A DNA stretch of 64,000 nucleotides from Bdellovibrio sp. GT3 (GCF_037996765.1 NZ_JBBNAD010000003.1:1-64000); one strand, 5' to 3'; counted from the first letter of the stretch, positions 25,896 to 36,500 are shown. Numbers and translations are program-made. The notes: generated by a model from the letters alone, not told the origin.

Positions 25896-26753
25896 TTAGT
25901 TCCCTTCAACTTGAAGAAGTTCTGAAGTTTCCACATTCATATTGCGCGGACCAGGTTTGCCAGGGCCTGGTCTACCAGGTCCCGGTTTGCCGGGGCCGTC
26001 AGGGCGACCCGGGCCACCGGGCTTGCCAGGGTTTGGCTTCGGAGCTGGAGCTGGTGGCTTCGGAGCCGGCGCTGGTGGCTTTGGAGCCGGCGCTGGTGGC
26101 TTTGGAGCCGGCGCTGGTGGCTTCGGAGCCGGAGCTGGTGGCTTCGGAGCCGGAGCTGGTGGCTTTGGAGCCGGAGCTGGTGGCTTCGGAGCTGGCGCTG
26201 GTGGCTTCGGAGCTGGCGCAGGCGGCTTGGGTGCTGGCTTCGGAGGATTTGGTTTTGGAGCAGGCGCAGGCGGCTTCGGTGCCGGTTTCGGTGGATTTGG
26301 TTTTGGTGCTGGTGGTTTTGGGCCCGGTCCCGGTTGAGGTGGGCGAGGCGCAGGTTTTGGCGGCGGAGCCGGTGGGTTTTCCGGGCGTTTTGGGCAGCGA
26401 CGTGATGACACTGTTTCTGCTTCGTTGTTGCAGCTAACAACTGTGCAGTTTGCGAAATTGCGTTGGCAAAGATTTACGGCAACCTGTTCGGCATTCCAGC
26501 GATCATCGCCAGCGCCTTTTACTCTGATTTGATTTCCAAGATAGTCAGTTCCCACCGCTTCACATGTTGAGTATTCCAAAGAACATGTTTCAATGCAGTC
26601 ACCGTGTTTATCATGGCAAGATCCACAACTGTCGTGACCTCCCCAATGTTCTTCCCATCCATTGTCCCGTGCACTACATGTAACGCGCGACGCAAAGGCG
26701 GGGGCTGTACCGAACGACATTATTAAACTCAAAATCAGACACAGTGGTTTCAT
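25896..26753 (-). CDS. Secreted Cys-rich protein with Pro/Lys/Ala tandem repeats
   Basis: 285 aa from the ATG at 26753 with signal peptide MKPLCLILSLIMSFGTAPAFA. The first 110 mature residues are cysteine-rich (GHDSCGSCHDKHGDCIETC, with a CxxCH-like segment), then comes a long proline-rich rod of PAPKPPA heptads (nine near-identical 21-nt repeats plus degenerate ones) and a Gly/Pro collagen-like end (GKPGPGRPGPGKPG). Such PK-rich rods span the periplasm or cell wall in TonB-like and surface proteins. CxxCH may bind haem but only one is seen. Shares an operon with the coiled-coil gene. Confidence 0.65.
   Translation of the reverse strand: MKPLCLILSLIMSFGTAPAFASRVTCSARDNGWEEHWGGHDSCGSCHDKHGDCIETCSLEYSTCEAVGTDYLGNQIRVKGAGDDRWNAEQVAVNLCQRNFANCTVVSCNNEAETVSSRRCPKRPENPPAPPPKPAPRPPQPGPGPKPPAPKPNPPKPAPKPPAPAPKPNPPKPAPKPPAPAPKPPAPAPKPPAPAPKPPAPAPKPPAPAPKPPAPAPKPPAPAPKPPAPAPKPPAPAPKPNPGKPGGPGRPDGPGKPGPGRPGPGKPGPRNMNVETSELLQVEGN
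26035..26223 (-). repeat. Nine tandem 21-nt coding repeats
   Basis: Nine consecutive copies of a 21-nt unit (plus-strand ggcttcggagccggagctggt and close variants) encode PAPKPPA heptads. Variation is mainly in third positions. Degenerate copies continue to about 26330. Repeat number is likely to vary between strains. Confidence 0.85.
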
Positions 26754-26798
26754 TATGGCTTCTCCTCCAGGCAAAGAACTCACAAATGCAACCGTTAT

Positions 26799-26832
26799 AC
26801 CAATTAAATTGGTGTACTTTTGCGACCGGTCG
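26799..26832. promoter_or_regulatory. Two palindromes in a divergent promoter region
   Basis: accaatt-a-aattggt (26799-26813) and cgaccggtcg (26823-26832) are both perfect inverted repeats in the gap between the proline-repeat gene (minus) and the GST gene (plus). The second is like TetR-family operators. Either may control both directions. Confidence 0.45.
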
Positions 26833-26866
26833 GTAGAAAACCGTTAACTAAGCAAGGAGTTTCATC

Positions 26867-27538
26867 GTGGCTTTTCATGTTCATAGCGACAAACCGTTCT
26901 TCGATCTTATTATTGGTGACAAAACTTATTCTTCTTGGTCCATGCGTGCATGGCTGGTTGCCGTGCAATCAGGTCTTCCATTTAAAGAGATCAAAATCAA
27001 ATTGGATGAAAAAAACACGGCAGCACAAATTGCCAAGTACACAGACTCCGGCAAGGTTCCCGTTCTAAAGCAAGGTAAACGTGTGATTTGGGATTCTTTG
27101 GCGATTGCAGAATACCTGAACGAGCTTTCTCCACAGGCGCAGTTGTGGCCTGAGGACGCTGGCACCAGAGCGTTAGCCCGTAGTTATGCGGCAGAAATGC
27201 ATTCGGGTTTTCAGAACCTGCGCACCAATTTAACCATGGACTTGCAACGCACGGAACCTCTTAAGCATCTGACTGCTGGCACGTGCGAGGATATTGAACG
27301 CATTATAAAAATGTGGAAGGATGCCTTGAAAGTGAGTGAGGGGCCGTTCCTATTTGGGGAGTTCTGTATCGCCGACGCTTTCTTTGCGCCTGTGGTTTTC
27401 AGATTCGTGAATTACGGTATTAAGATCAAAGACCCGATGGTTAAGCAGTATATGAAAAACATCCAAGGCCACCACGGAGTGCAATTCTGGGTGGAAGAGG
27501 CCCTGCAGGAAAAAACCAAAGGCATAGAATTTAAATAA
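26867..27538 (+). CDS. Glutathione S-transferase
   Basis: A 223-aa protein with GTG start 26867 after aaggag. The N-terminal thioredoxin-like domain has YSSWSMRAWLV (about 21-31), the Ser-x-Trp-Ser active-site pattern of YfcF/zeta-like GSTs, then GKVPVLK with the cis-proline and WDSLAIAEYL with the Ser that binds the glutathione gamma-glutamyl group. The C-terminal half is all helical. It is cytoplasmic and probably involved in detoxification. Confidence 0.85.
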   Translation: MAFHVHSDKPFFDLIIGDKTYSSWSMRAWLVAVQSGLPFKEIKIKLDEKNTAAQIAKYTDSGKVPVLKQGKRVIWDSLAIAEYLNELSPQAQLWPEDAGTRALARSYAAEMHSGFQNLRTNLTMDLQRTEPLKHLTAGTCEDIERIIKMWKDALKVSEGPFLFGEFCIADAFFAPVVFRFVNYGIKIKDPMVKQYMKNIQGHHGVQFWVEEALQEKTKGIEFK

Positions 27539-27541
27539 TAT

Positions 27542-27573
27542 AAAAAAAGGCCACTTGAGCAGTGGCCTTTTTC
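27542..27573. terminator. Bidirectional terminator
   Basis: aaaggccact pairs with agtggccttt; A and T tracts flank it. It serves the convergent GST gene and the small secreted-protein gene. Confidence 0.85.
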
Positions 27574-27771
27574 TTATCCGAGGCGGCAGCCTTCTTTAGC
27601 AGCGATGCGCGGGGCTTTGTCCAGGATGCGCGACATACAAGCGCCTTCCGTTTTGAAAGCCATCTTTTGTGTGGCTTCAATTTTAAATTCTGAAGGTTGC
27701 GCCGGAGAGAGAGTAATGAAGGCTCCGACCAGTGACAGACTTACAAACCCCAATGCGATTGTTTTGATCAT
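27574..27771 (-). CDS. Small secreted protein
   Basis: A 65-aa protein with a signal peptide (IALGFVSLSLVGAFITLSPA), leaving a mature peptide of about 40 residues with two cysteines (GACMSR, EGCRLG) that may form a disulfide. The RBS aaggga precedes the ATG. No family is known. Confidence 0.65.
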   Translation of the reverse strand: MIKTIALGFVSLSLVGAFITLSPAQPSEFKIEATQKMAFKTEGACMSRILDKAPRIAAKEGCRLG

Positions 27772-27904
27772 TTGATTTCCCTTATCCCATTACTAACAGC
27801 TGAATAATTTATCGGTCGATTTCGGACTGGACCAAAGGTTTATTTGCAAAAATCTTAGACGAAAAATTCAGAATTTAGTCTCAGAATGATACATCGGGGG
27901 TTGC

Positions 27905-28504
27905 ATGAAGTGTGCGCTGGTCCTTTTGTTGTCTTTATTCGCATTAAATTCTCACGCCATGGTTTTGTTCGAACCTATGGCGGCCTACGAAGTCTCCGGT
28001 TCGACGGCCATCGAGTTCACGCCGGCGGGCGAGGCGATTAAGGGCGTTGAGAAACTGGATGGCACTCATTTAGGTAGCATTTCTTACGGAGCCCGCTTGG
28101 GGTGGGTCTTTGATAATGCCGCGTGGATTGCCGGTGAGTACATGGCGGCATCGGGCGGGAAAATCAAGTACGACACTCATGAGGATGAATTCACCCGTGA
28201 ATCTTATGGCGTGGATTTGGGGATGTGGTTGGGACGTTGGAATTTGTGGGTGGGGTATAACATCGCCGACAAGTTAAATATCACTCAGCAGGGAGCCACC
28301 GAGAAAGACGAGATCACTGGAACTGCGATTCGCGCCGGAATTGGTTTCCTGGTGTTTCGCCATTTATCAATTAATGTTGAGGGCGCCTACCGAACTTATA
28401 ATGATGGTAAATCTGAATCTGACACGGTCTATGAAAACATGGACCAATACGTCGACAAATTCAATCAAACGACCGTAACAGCGGGGCTGTCGTTTCCGTT
28501 CTAA
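27905..28504 (+). CDS. Small outer-membrane beta-barrel
   Basis: A 199-aa protein with a signal peptide (CALVLLLSLFALNSHA) and about eight amphipathic strands, ending in LSFPF with a terminal Phe. Size fits an eight-stranded OmpW/OmpX-like barrel. Its role is unknown. It has its own terminator. Confidence 0.65.
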   Translation: MKCALVLLLSLFALNSHAMVLFEPMAAYEVSGSTAIEFTPAGEAIKGVEKLDGTHLGSISYGARLGWVFDNAAWIAGEYMAASGGKIKYDTHEDEFTRESYGVDLGMWLGRWNLWVGYNIADKLNITQQGATEKDEITGTAIRAGIGFLVFRHLSINVEGAYRTYNDGKSESDTVYENMDQYVDKFNQTTVTAGLSFPF

Positions 28505-28505
28505 T

Positions 28506-28534
28506 AAAAAAGGCACCCCTGAGGTGCCTTTTTT
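28506..28534. terminator. Bidirectional terminator
   Basis: aaaaaaggcacc pairs with ggtgcctttttt; it lies between convergent genes. Confidence 0.85.
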
Positions 28535-28538
28535 ATTT

Positions 28539-29366
28539 CTATAAGTTTTCAATTTTTCCGGCAATATCATCCAGGTCATTTAAGAACTTCGAGCTCTGCG
28601 GCAGCAAGGTGTGTGCATTCAAAATCACCGCCGTCATCAACTCGTCCTCACCGTAAGCCTTTTCCTCGATTTTGCTGATTGCATGAAGCTGGGTGATGGC
28701 GGCCGTCGCTTCGGTCGCCCATTTCAAATAACTTTCTTTGGTCAATTTGATGGATTGACTGGAGTAGGTCGCAAAGGACTTGTGATCGCGTGTTTTTTCA
28801 TCAATGGATGCTTCTTTGTTTAAGGCGTCTGTGATGATGTTGGTAAAGAAATCACCAGTGCCATCGATCCAGCGCTTATAATAGGTTTTGGACAGGATGC
28901 CATTGCCAAAGTTCACAGAGCCGTCAAAGGTGGACTTCACACGCAGTTTGCCGGTGACTTTAATCATTCCCAGATTTTCAAGTTTCACCAGATACTTGTC
29001 GACAGAGAGTTTGTTAAGCTTGTATTTCTCGGCAATTTGCTGAGGCGTTTTTCCATCATGGATCTGCAGGAAAAAAGCCAGATAGTTCATGTTTTTAACC
29101 AGAAACTTTTGTTGTTCATCGCTCAGACGGGCCGGGCCCTGTGCGACTTTTGTACTTGCCGAGAGTGCATGTAAATCTGAAAGATTTAAATCCAGAATTT
29201 CACAAATTCTAAAGAGGTCATTCAAACCAAGATCGTGATCACCCATCCAGCGTTTGATGGTGGGAACCGAAACGTCCATTTCCTGCGCCAGATCCTCGTA
29301 GGTCATCTTGCGTTTTTTTAGTTGCTCTTTAAGAACAGATTTTATTTTCTGAATTTGAATATCCAT
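28539..29366 (-). CDS. XRE-family DNA-binding regulator with winged-helix-like middle
   Basis: A 275-aa protein with an N-terminal Cro/C1-type HTH (about 16-70; MTYEDLAQEMDVSVPTIKRW) and a second helix-turn-helix-like part around 100-145 (TPQQIAEKYKLNKLSVDKYL). The C-terminal half is helical with a possible effector or dimer role. The RBS is weak (ctggag), and a 48-aa ORF with a strong RBS overlaps the start by 38 nt. Confidence 0.8.
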   Translation of the reverse strand: MDIQIQKIKSVLKEQLKKRKMTYEDLAQEMDVSVPTIKRWMGDHDLGLNDLFRICEILDLNLSDLHALSASTKVAQGPARLSDEQQKFLVKNMNYLAFFLQIHDGKTPQQIAEKYKLNKLSVDKYLVKLENLGMIKVTGKLRVKSTFDGSVNFGNGILSKTYYKRWIDGTGDFFTNIITDALNKEASIDEKTRDHKSFATYSSQSIKLTKESYLKWATEATAAITQLHAISKIEEKAYGEDELMTAVILNAHTLLPQSSKFLNDLDDIAGKIENL

Positions 29367-29475
29367 ACTTTATATCACTCCAGTTCTGGTAACCTTCGCC
29401 GAATTCTTTTTCCAGAACGGCGACGTCTTCTATTGTGGGACCAGAGAACAATAGCCAATGAATAAATGCTTTCAT
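29329..29475 (-). CDS. 48-aa leader ORF overlapping the XRE regulator gene
   Basis: ATG at 29475 with an aaggagg RBS, TAA at 29329. It encodes MKAFIHWLLFSGPTIEDVAV and continues to KICS. It runs 38 nt into the downstream regulator gene in another frame, so translating ribosomes may reinitiate at the regulator's weak start. It may be a real small protein or only a leader peptide. Confidence 0.5.
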   Translation of the reverse strand: MKAFIHWLLFSGPTIEDVAVLEKEFGEGYQNWSDIKYGYSNSENKICS

Positions 29476-29630
29476 CTACTTCCTCCTTGTTAGGGTGGTG
29501 GTGTCTGAAAGCAGAATGGCCTTGATCCCAGGGGCTCGCAAGAGGCAATAAGAAGGTATCATTTTTTGAAACCAAAAAGCAATATCAGGATCAAAAAGTG
29601 GGAAATAAGATAGGAATTAGATACCAAAAG

Positions 29631-29657
29631 AAAAGGGCCTTCTGTGAGGCCCCTTTT
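29631..29657. terminator. Terminator after the DUF1552 gene
   Basis: aaaagggcct pairs with aggcccctttt, with one bulge. T-rich on the minus side. Confidence 0.65.
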
Positions 29658-29671
29658 ATTGATTTGAATTT

Positions 29672-31174
29672 TTAGCCCGTGATCAGTGGCAGGATCTCCC
29701 TGCGATGATTCACTCCCAGGTAAGTGTAACTCGATTCCAAGGTGCCATACACACCGTAACCCTGAGTGGTGCCCACTTCATAATCTGCGGGCTGCATACC
29801 CATGGCTTGCATGATTGTTATCAGCAATTGATTGTAAGGACGGCCCCGTTTGTAAGCGCTCTCGTCGCCACCGATAGGGCGGCGAGTGGAGCCATAAGAC
29901 GGACCGTAATCAATGTGACGACCGGGCTTAATAAAGCCACCAGCACTTCCAGCCAGCAAGACCGGATTGTTCACAGAGTTATGAGCATTGGTGTCTTTCG
30001 TTGTACCTTGGTCATTGCCCCAGAAAATCAGGGAATTATCCAGATAGGTGGCACCGGTATTGGTGTCTTCGACTGTGTTCATATTGGTCAAGAAACGGGA
30101 AACGCGATTTGCAAAGAAAGTCATCATTGCAAGCTTCATCGTACGCAACTCCGCCGTACCGGCGTGATTAATATCCTCGTGGAAGCGGTTTGAACCGGTG
30201 ATGCCAGGAACAAAATTGACCGAGCCACTGAAATAGTCGTAAACGTGCATCATCAAAGTAGCCACTTGGATTTTGCCACATTTGACTCCCACTTCAATCA
30301 CATCAAACATCTGGTCAATCACCACTTGGAAATCCGCTGGATTCGAGGACTTCGTCGGAGAACTGCTTGGTCCTGACGGGGACGAACAAGCCACCGGTGG
30401 AGTGGTTGTTACGATGCTGGAGTTTAGTTTCTTTTGCAGGTCTGTGATCAGGGCCATGTGTTGCTCAACGCGGGCCAAGTCATCCTTTGAAAGACGTTTG
30501 TTCGAGCGCAGTGACTGGTATTCTGCAAAAACTTTATCGGCCACCAGGATATCCCGGCGAGTCAGTTTGTTGGGATCCGCAGTTGGTGTTGTGGTGCCGG
30601 TTGAGGTTCCAAACATATTTGAAAAAACGGCCGAAGGATTGAATTGCCCCTGAACGTATTGTTTATTCAGGACACTCATTTGCGAGGCCCCGTTGTAGTT
30701 TCCGTCGTCCACTGACTTCACATACAAATTCAGCGGTGAGCCCCCATACAGGAATTTTGCAATAACCTGGTCGATACTGGAGACTGCTTCAGAAACCACA
30801 CCGCCGGTCAGCATGCACTCGGCATTGTGATTTGGAGTTTTAGATAAAGGATCCAAGCGGGAAAGAATAGTTAGCTTCGAGCGAAGGGCATCAAACTGCG
30901 TACCCAAAACCGGCGACATAGCGCCGGGAATTGCCGACAATGCCACCTGACGAGCGTAAGTTTGCGACTCCGTCCAAGTGAACTTGGCTGGGTCGGGCAA
31001 CCATTGCTCCACGGCCTGACAGTGACCATTGTGGATGGCGATAAAACGTTTTTTTAAGTTTGGACCCGTTTGCGCCTCCGCATAAGGCAGCATGGATGGC
31101 AAGAAGGGCAGGGCTAAGGCGAATGTTCCTGAACCTCTTAAAAACTGGCGACGTGATAATTTATTCCAATGCAT
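29672..31174 (-). CDS. Tat-exported DUF1552 protein
   Basis: A 500-aa protein with a twin-arginine signal (SRRQFLRGSGTFALALPFLP). Downstream segments FIAIHNGHCQAVEQWLP, HNAECMLTGG, GNDQGTTKDTNAHNSVN and GAGGFIKPGRHIDYG-like stretches match the DUF1552/HXXSHH family of planctomycetes and myxobacteria. This family nearly always pairs with a DUF1592/1588 cytochrome-like protein, as here (9-nt gap). It acts in the periplasm or outside; the substrate is unknown. The Tat signal suggests a folded cofactor-bearing protein. Confidence 0.85.
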   Translation of the reverse strand: MHWNKLSRRQFLRGSGTFALALPFLPSMLPYAEAQTGPNLKKRFIAIHNGHCQAVEQWLPDPAKFTWTESQTYARQVALSAIPGAMSPVLGTQFDALRSKLTILSRLDPLSKTPNHNAECMLTGGVVSEAVSSIDQVIAKFLYGGSPLNLYVKSVDDGNYNGASQMSVLNKQYVQGQFNPSAVFSNMFGTSTGTTTPTADPNKLTRRDILVADKVFAEYQSLRSNKRLSKDDLARVEQHMALITDLQKKLNSSIVTTTPPVACSSPSGPSSSPTKSSNPADFQVVIDQMFDVIEVGVKCGKIQVATLMMHVYDYFSGSVNFVPGITGSNRFHEDINHAGTAELRTMKLAMMTFFANRVSRFLTNMNTVEDTNTGATYLDNSLIFWGNDQGTTKDTNAHNSVNNPVLLAGSAGGFIKPGRHIDYGPSYGSTRRPIGGDESAYKRGRPYNQLLITIMQAMGMQPADYEVGTTQGYGVYGTLESSYTYLGVNHRREILPLITG

Positions 31175-31183
31175 ACGAACCTC

Positions 31184-33370
31184 TTAAAGGGCCCCGCGTT
31201 TACGCAAACGGAAATTTGCATCAAACGCCGGTGATTTAATCATATTTAAAATAGTACCTGGCTGGTCACCGCTGGAACTCGCTTTGGACGGATCCGTCAG
31301 TTGTGAGAAGCTGGTGTTCATAGAGCAGTTGTCCGCGGCAGTGATCGCGCGGCCCATCGTGTAAGTGCCCCATTGTTTAACCATACAAGCCGGACCGCGG
31401 GAAGAGTTGGCAATGGCGTGAGCCATTTCTGCCGGACCATTCACCTCAGGGTCATTGGCGGATTCAATGTTAGGTTTCACTTTTGAGTTCACCGGGTGGC
31501 TGGCAATGATCTTGCCTGTGGAATCAAAGATACTCTCCACCGTGCGGTATTTCCCGAAGGCATTGTAATTTTCCAAAACAAAGCCCATTGGGTTGATCAA
31601 CGAGTGGCAGGCCTGGCAGCGAACCGCTGCTGTGCGTGTTTCAATTTGCTGACGTTGAGATTGCGTTGGATCCGGGATCGGTGGTGCAAACAGATCTTTT
31701 TCATCCGGACCAATTGTAGGCAGTGGGATGGAATCGCATAGAAGATTTCTGCGAACCACCAGACCACGATGCACCAGACTTGTGTTATCTGTTGGAGCGA
31801 ACATGAAGCCGACGCGACTCATGACTCCCTGACGTTCTGCCGCAGGCAAATCAACACCTTTTGCGACACCGTAAATTTGCGTCAGTGCTGTGCCTTGCGT
31901 GAACGACGCATTGGAAGCCATAAGGTGTTTGTAAGTACCAGCCACTGTGTAAGTGAAGTAGTTGGTGAAGTCTTTCATCTCCTGCACGGCTTCTGGTTGA
32001 ATGGAGGCGCGAGGCACATTGCCCAGGAACCAGGTCGAGTGATTTGATGAAGGCATGCGGTTGATACCCAACCACTGGCTGTAGAATTCGCCCACGTGCT
32101 CTTTGGAATCTGCTGTTGCGAACACGCGATTGACGATAGTTTTGTAACCATCTGCCGTAGCCAGGTTGCCATTCGCTGCATCAGTTAGCAAAGCCGCATC
32201 TGGACCGCGCCCCGTTGCCAGGAAGGCGATACGTGATGCAAGTTCGTAGTCGGTGAGTTTAACCAGATCTTCACGACCATTCACTGGAGTTCCGTTCAGT
32301 TCGATCTTGTAGAGGAAATTCGGTGACTGCAACATAGCCATGATTGCAACCGTCAAACCGTCATTAAGATTGCCGCCGTATTCAGAGTTATAGAGGTCTT
32401 TATAAGTCTGTTGCTCTGCTGTGGTCAGTGGGCGGCGGAAGACCAATCGACCAAAACCATTAAAGAAGTTATTCCAGCAGGAATCAGTCATGCTGCTACA
32501 GCTACCCATTGCCGAGGATCTCCAAGTGGAGCTTGCGACAAACAAGCCGGCAACTTTTTTAGCCAGAGTCATATGCGCTTCGATATGAGCTGCGGAAACT
32601 GACGAGTCCGTAGTGTCAAAAACTCCGGTCACAACATCGGCCGGAAGATTGTCGATGTCTGTTTGCAGGGAATCAATGGATACTTTGCCGTAAGAGAGCA
32701 ACTTCAATGTTTGTAGGTACTCACGACGCGAAAGACGGCGCAGATCACGAACTCCTGGGTCCTCACCCGGTTGGCAGGCAAACGTATTCGCAGGCACTGT
32801 CGGTGACGGCGAAGGAGTTACTGTTGGCGATGGAGACGGTGATGCAGTAGGGGACGGACTTGCCGTTGCCGTTGCTGTCGGGGAAGGCGAAACTGTCGGC
32901 GAGGGTGTTGCGCTTACAGTTGGAGACACCGTAGGCGAAGGTGAAACCGTCGCAGTTGGCGAAGGAGATGGTGTCGGAGTTGTTGTACCCGGCGAACCCG
33001 GATTTAAAGCCAGAGCAATCAGTTCCAATTGGGAATCTGACAAAGCCTGGAAGGCAAACATTTGAGGAGTGTTGGCGATCGCAGTTTTGATATCGATGAG
33101 TGATTTGCCTGACACTGTTGAATTTTCGAAAGCACCATGGCAGCCAGCACAGTTTTGTGCATAGAGCTGTTTACCGGCTGTGACATCCGTGGACTCATCC
33201 ACGTATTCAGGCTGATTGGTGCCTTCAATACTTTGCAAATTGCTGATGACGGTAAAGCCCTCGCCACAGTTCTGAAACGAAAAGATCGTCACGGTGGCAC
33301 CAGCTAACAAGATGGCTGGCTTAACGCCAATGCGCTTAAATTTTGTGATGATGGTCTGTTTCAATTTCAT
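31184..33370 (-). CDS. DUF1592/DUF1588-type c-haem lipoprotein
   Basis: About 728 aa; lipobox SFQNC near residue 35. Order: a small cytochrome c domain ([13 protein letters not shown], about 65-77), a long TPSPSPT/TVSPSP linker (about 130-195), then the DUF1587-1592-1588-1585 series with [24 protein letters not shown], and a second haem motif [21 protein letters not shown] in the DUF1588 part. Such proteins are thought to move electrons for extracellular oxidation together with DUF1552 partners. I use the ATG of [10 protein letters not shown]; a GTG six codons upstream is possible. Confidence 0.85.
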   Translation of the reverse strand: MKLKQTIITKFKRIGVKPAILLAGATVTIFSFQNCGEGFTVISNLQSIEGTNQPEYVDESTDVTAGKQLYAQNCAGCHGAFENSTVSGKSLIDIKTAIANTPQMFAFQALSDSQLELIALALNPGSPGTTTPTPSPSPTATVSPSPTVSPTVSATPSPTVSPSPTATATASPSPTASPSPSPTVTPSPSPTVPANTFACQPGEDPGVRDLRRLSRREYLQTLKLLSYGKVSIDSLQTDIDNLPADVVTGVFDTTDSSVSAAHIEAHMTLAKKVAGLFVASSTWRSSAMGSCSSMTDSCWNNFFNGFGRLVFRRPLTTAEQQTYKDLYNSEYGGNLNDGLTVAIMAMLQSPNFLYKIELNGTPVNGREDLVKLTDYELASRIAFLATGRGPDAALLTDAANGNLATADGYKTIVNRVFATADSKEHVGEFYSQWLGINRMPSSNHSTWFLGNVPRASIQPEAVQEMKDFTNYFTYTVAGTYKHLMASNASFTQGTALTQIYGVAKGVDLPAAERQGVMSRVGFMFAPTDNTSLVHRGLVVRRNLLCDSIPLPTIGPDEKDLFAPPIPDPTQSQRQQIETRTAAVRCQACHSLINPMGFVLENYNAFGKYRTVESIFDSTGKIIASHPVNSKVKPNIESANDPEVNGPAEMAHAIANSSRGPACMVKQWGTYTMGRAITAADNCSMNTSFSQLTDPSKASSSGDQPGTILNMIKSPAFDANFRLRKRGAL

Positions 33371-33542
33371 CCCCCATAAACGGAACACGACTCATTTTCA
33401 AGAATAGCAGAGGGATTTGGGGTCAAAACCAATTCTTTGTTGTTTGACTCAATTCAAGCCGAACTCTGGACGAACGTTCCCGGTGTTTCCTGAGTATTGC
33501 TAGGGGGACATGTGGAGCACCGGTAATCTGTTTAAGTTTTAG

Positions 33543-36500
33543 CTACTTAAGCGGGTGGATGAGTATGCGTTTGTTAGTGGAATCTATCATCAATAAACCC
33601 ACGGTCGTGATCTTAAGTCCGATGTCTTTTCCGAAGGTCGCCTTGAGGCCCGGGACATTTAAACCAGCGAGGGAAATCTCCTCAAAACCCGAAGTAGCGT
33701 GAGCCGCCCACAGGTGGGATTTTCCATCCGGAGAATCATGGGATGAAACGACCAAATAACTCCAGCCCGTAGCCGTATCATGAACACCATGGCTCCACAC
33801 CCGGTTACCTGGATAGTTGGGGAGGCTGGCGAAATCAATGACATCATAAACTTTTGGATTTGCACTTTCTGTCAGTAAACTCACCCGGCGAAGTTTCGAT
33901 GAATCAAAGACCAGCAAATCCGTATTGCCACTGCCATCTGCTGTCGCAGGTTGCAATCCGTAGATATAGGAAAAAGATGTGTCCAAGGCCGAGGTACCGG
34001 TTGGTGAAGCGGACGGACCTGCAGCGCCGGATTTTCCCGCGACCGAGGTGATCGTTCCGCCAATACTTCGATAGATCCAAAGATTTTGCGAAAAGTTTTT
34101 GTCAGTGGATGCACTGAAATAGAAAGCATTGTCAGACAGGAATGTCGATGAAGCCTGAGGGTCATAGAGGAAATAAGGTGTTGTATACGCAAAAGAACTT
34201 CCCAGCACCAGTGATGAAGCATCATTAAATCCTCCACCAAAATATCCAGTGGTACCGGATACACTGTATGCGGAGGTTGCCGGATTCAAAGTGGTGGTCC
34301 AACTGCTTAGACTCATTGCCGCCCATGGGTAAAGACCATTGGTTGTGGAGTTCGCGGCAATGATTGTTCCTGCTGGATTGATAGCCAGGTCTCCGAAGAC
34401 ACCGCTATTGCCCAGTGGATTTGAATTCATCGCAGTATCGATCATGGTGGCTTTTTTAGTTGCCGGGTCCAGAGTGATTCGACGTAAATGGTTCACACCG
34501 CGCACATACAAGGTGTTAGTCGGCTCATAAAACGCCATACCCATAATTCCGGTAAAGGCCACTTTACCAGGATCTGAGCCATTTCCGAATGTGAAAAATG
34601 GTGTCCCACCAATTTGTGTTGAAGTGAGTTTTCCATCGGCATCGAACTTAATCTCGAAAAGTTGATTTGTTGTGTTCATCGCTGCATAGACTGCAGTGTT
34701 GGAAGCACCGAAGCTCATTTGCATGGAACCGCTGTTGTTGAAAGTCGCCAAGTCATGACCGTTGGCGGAAAGAGCCGCATTTGTTGCAGTGTCAAAGTAG
34801 TTGACGCGTTTTGATTGACCGGTGGCATTGACGCAAACATATCTGGAACTATTGCTGCCCATTTGCATACAGCGTGAAAGCACACTGTCATTGCTGCTGG
34901 TACTTTGGATGCTTGTATAAACATAAGTTTGCAGGGAAGAGTTGTGTTCCATTTTTGCGACATACATGCCGCTGGTTTTGGTTTCCAGATAGTATTTAAT
35001 AGTCTGCTGATCCGGAGATACCACAATGGCACTTGCCGTTGAGCAATGAAGGGCTGCCGTTTTTGCATCTGTATTCAGGTGCACAGTTGGAAGGTCTTCA
35101 GTACATTCTGGCGTACCCATAATATGCACAGCCGTGGTGGAAGTGGAGCTTAAATCCAGCATCCAGAATTTATAGCGCACACCCAATGGTGTGATGGAAG
35201 GGAAGTAATAGTATCCGCTTCCTTTCTTCAAATAGAAATCCAGTGAATTCTCTTTCCAGGAAATCTCGGGAACCACGCGGTGCCAGACGATGCTTTTGTC
35301 AGAAATATTTATTCTGGTTATAGATGCACAAAGACCAGAAACAATGGTCATTTGATCATTGGTGATGTCAACAATCCGAGGATTGGTGAAACGAATATTT
35401 GCTGGAGTAGATAGGGCCGTCGGACAGCCCGGGGCGCCCAAAACACCCAGCCATTCATCGACAATACCTGACTTGCGGTCCACACGAATGATTCCGTTTT
35501 TTGTGCCCGAATAAAGGTTATTCGTCGCGTCCCCATGGACAGCGTTCCAAGCCGACAAATCCACTGAGTTGATGTGAACGCCGTAGTCCATATTACCCGG
35601 GTTTCCAACCAGAACTTTCCAGCTGGTGTTAGTCAGCTCAGAAAGACCCGTCGTGATAACTCCGGCGGCGGTTTTACAGGCAATCAAAATTTTGAAAGGA
35701 TTGTTTGTGGTTAGTGTTGCCGGGAATGACCACGAGTAACTTCCAGAGTTGGCAATGTTGGCTGCAATAACCTGATACGAGACACCATCATCAGCACTAT
35801 AGGAAATTGTGATGGGAGCCGCATCCAAAGTGGTGCTGCCGGAAGTAGTGCAAGTCCACTGGATATTTACGGCATTTCCGCCATCAAAAGGCCCGTCGGA
35901 ATTTTTAGGTGAAATCACCGTGATGACTGGAGGTGCACCGAACTCCAAAGTGATGTTTGAGGAAATGATGTTGCTTTCAAAGCCGGCGGAATTTTTAACC
36001 TGTGCATAGATGGTTTTGCCACCAGGAGTTTTTCCTAGTTCAAATGTAAATGCGCTGGCTGAAAATGGAACCCAAGTCGCGGCGTTAATGTCGGTAGGGC
36101 CAACACCTTCTATCAGACGCATCAAGTTCGTTGGTGACGCTCGATGGTTGACTGCCAATTGAGCGTTGATCGAGGTGATACCCACGATGGTATTTCCACC
36201 TGCCAAAGTTAAACTCAAAAGATCAGGCGCTTCGGATTCGGCGACGATGGTGCGATTCAAAGTACGGATATTTCCCAAGGAGTCTGTGGCAGTCACCCGG
36301 AACATCATCGTCGAGATGGTTGCGGGTGCCGTCATCGCATAGGAATAAGTTTGATTGGTCGCCGACGTTGCAGGAAGAGCCGCTGTGGAAAGAGTCGTCC
36401 AGTTCGCACCAGCATCGGTGCTGTAGGTAAGCACTGTGTTTTGTGCGGTGGAGGTATGCAGATCGGTCACCTTCCAGGAAACTGTCATGGCCGTGTTGAT

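Noticed and set aside
26035-26223. A CRISPR array
   Set aside because: Repeats are contiguous with no spacers and code for protein.
25942-26337. A plus-strand Gly/Phe/Ala-rich silk-like protein
   Set aside because: It is the antisense reading of the PAPKPPA repeats and has no RBS.
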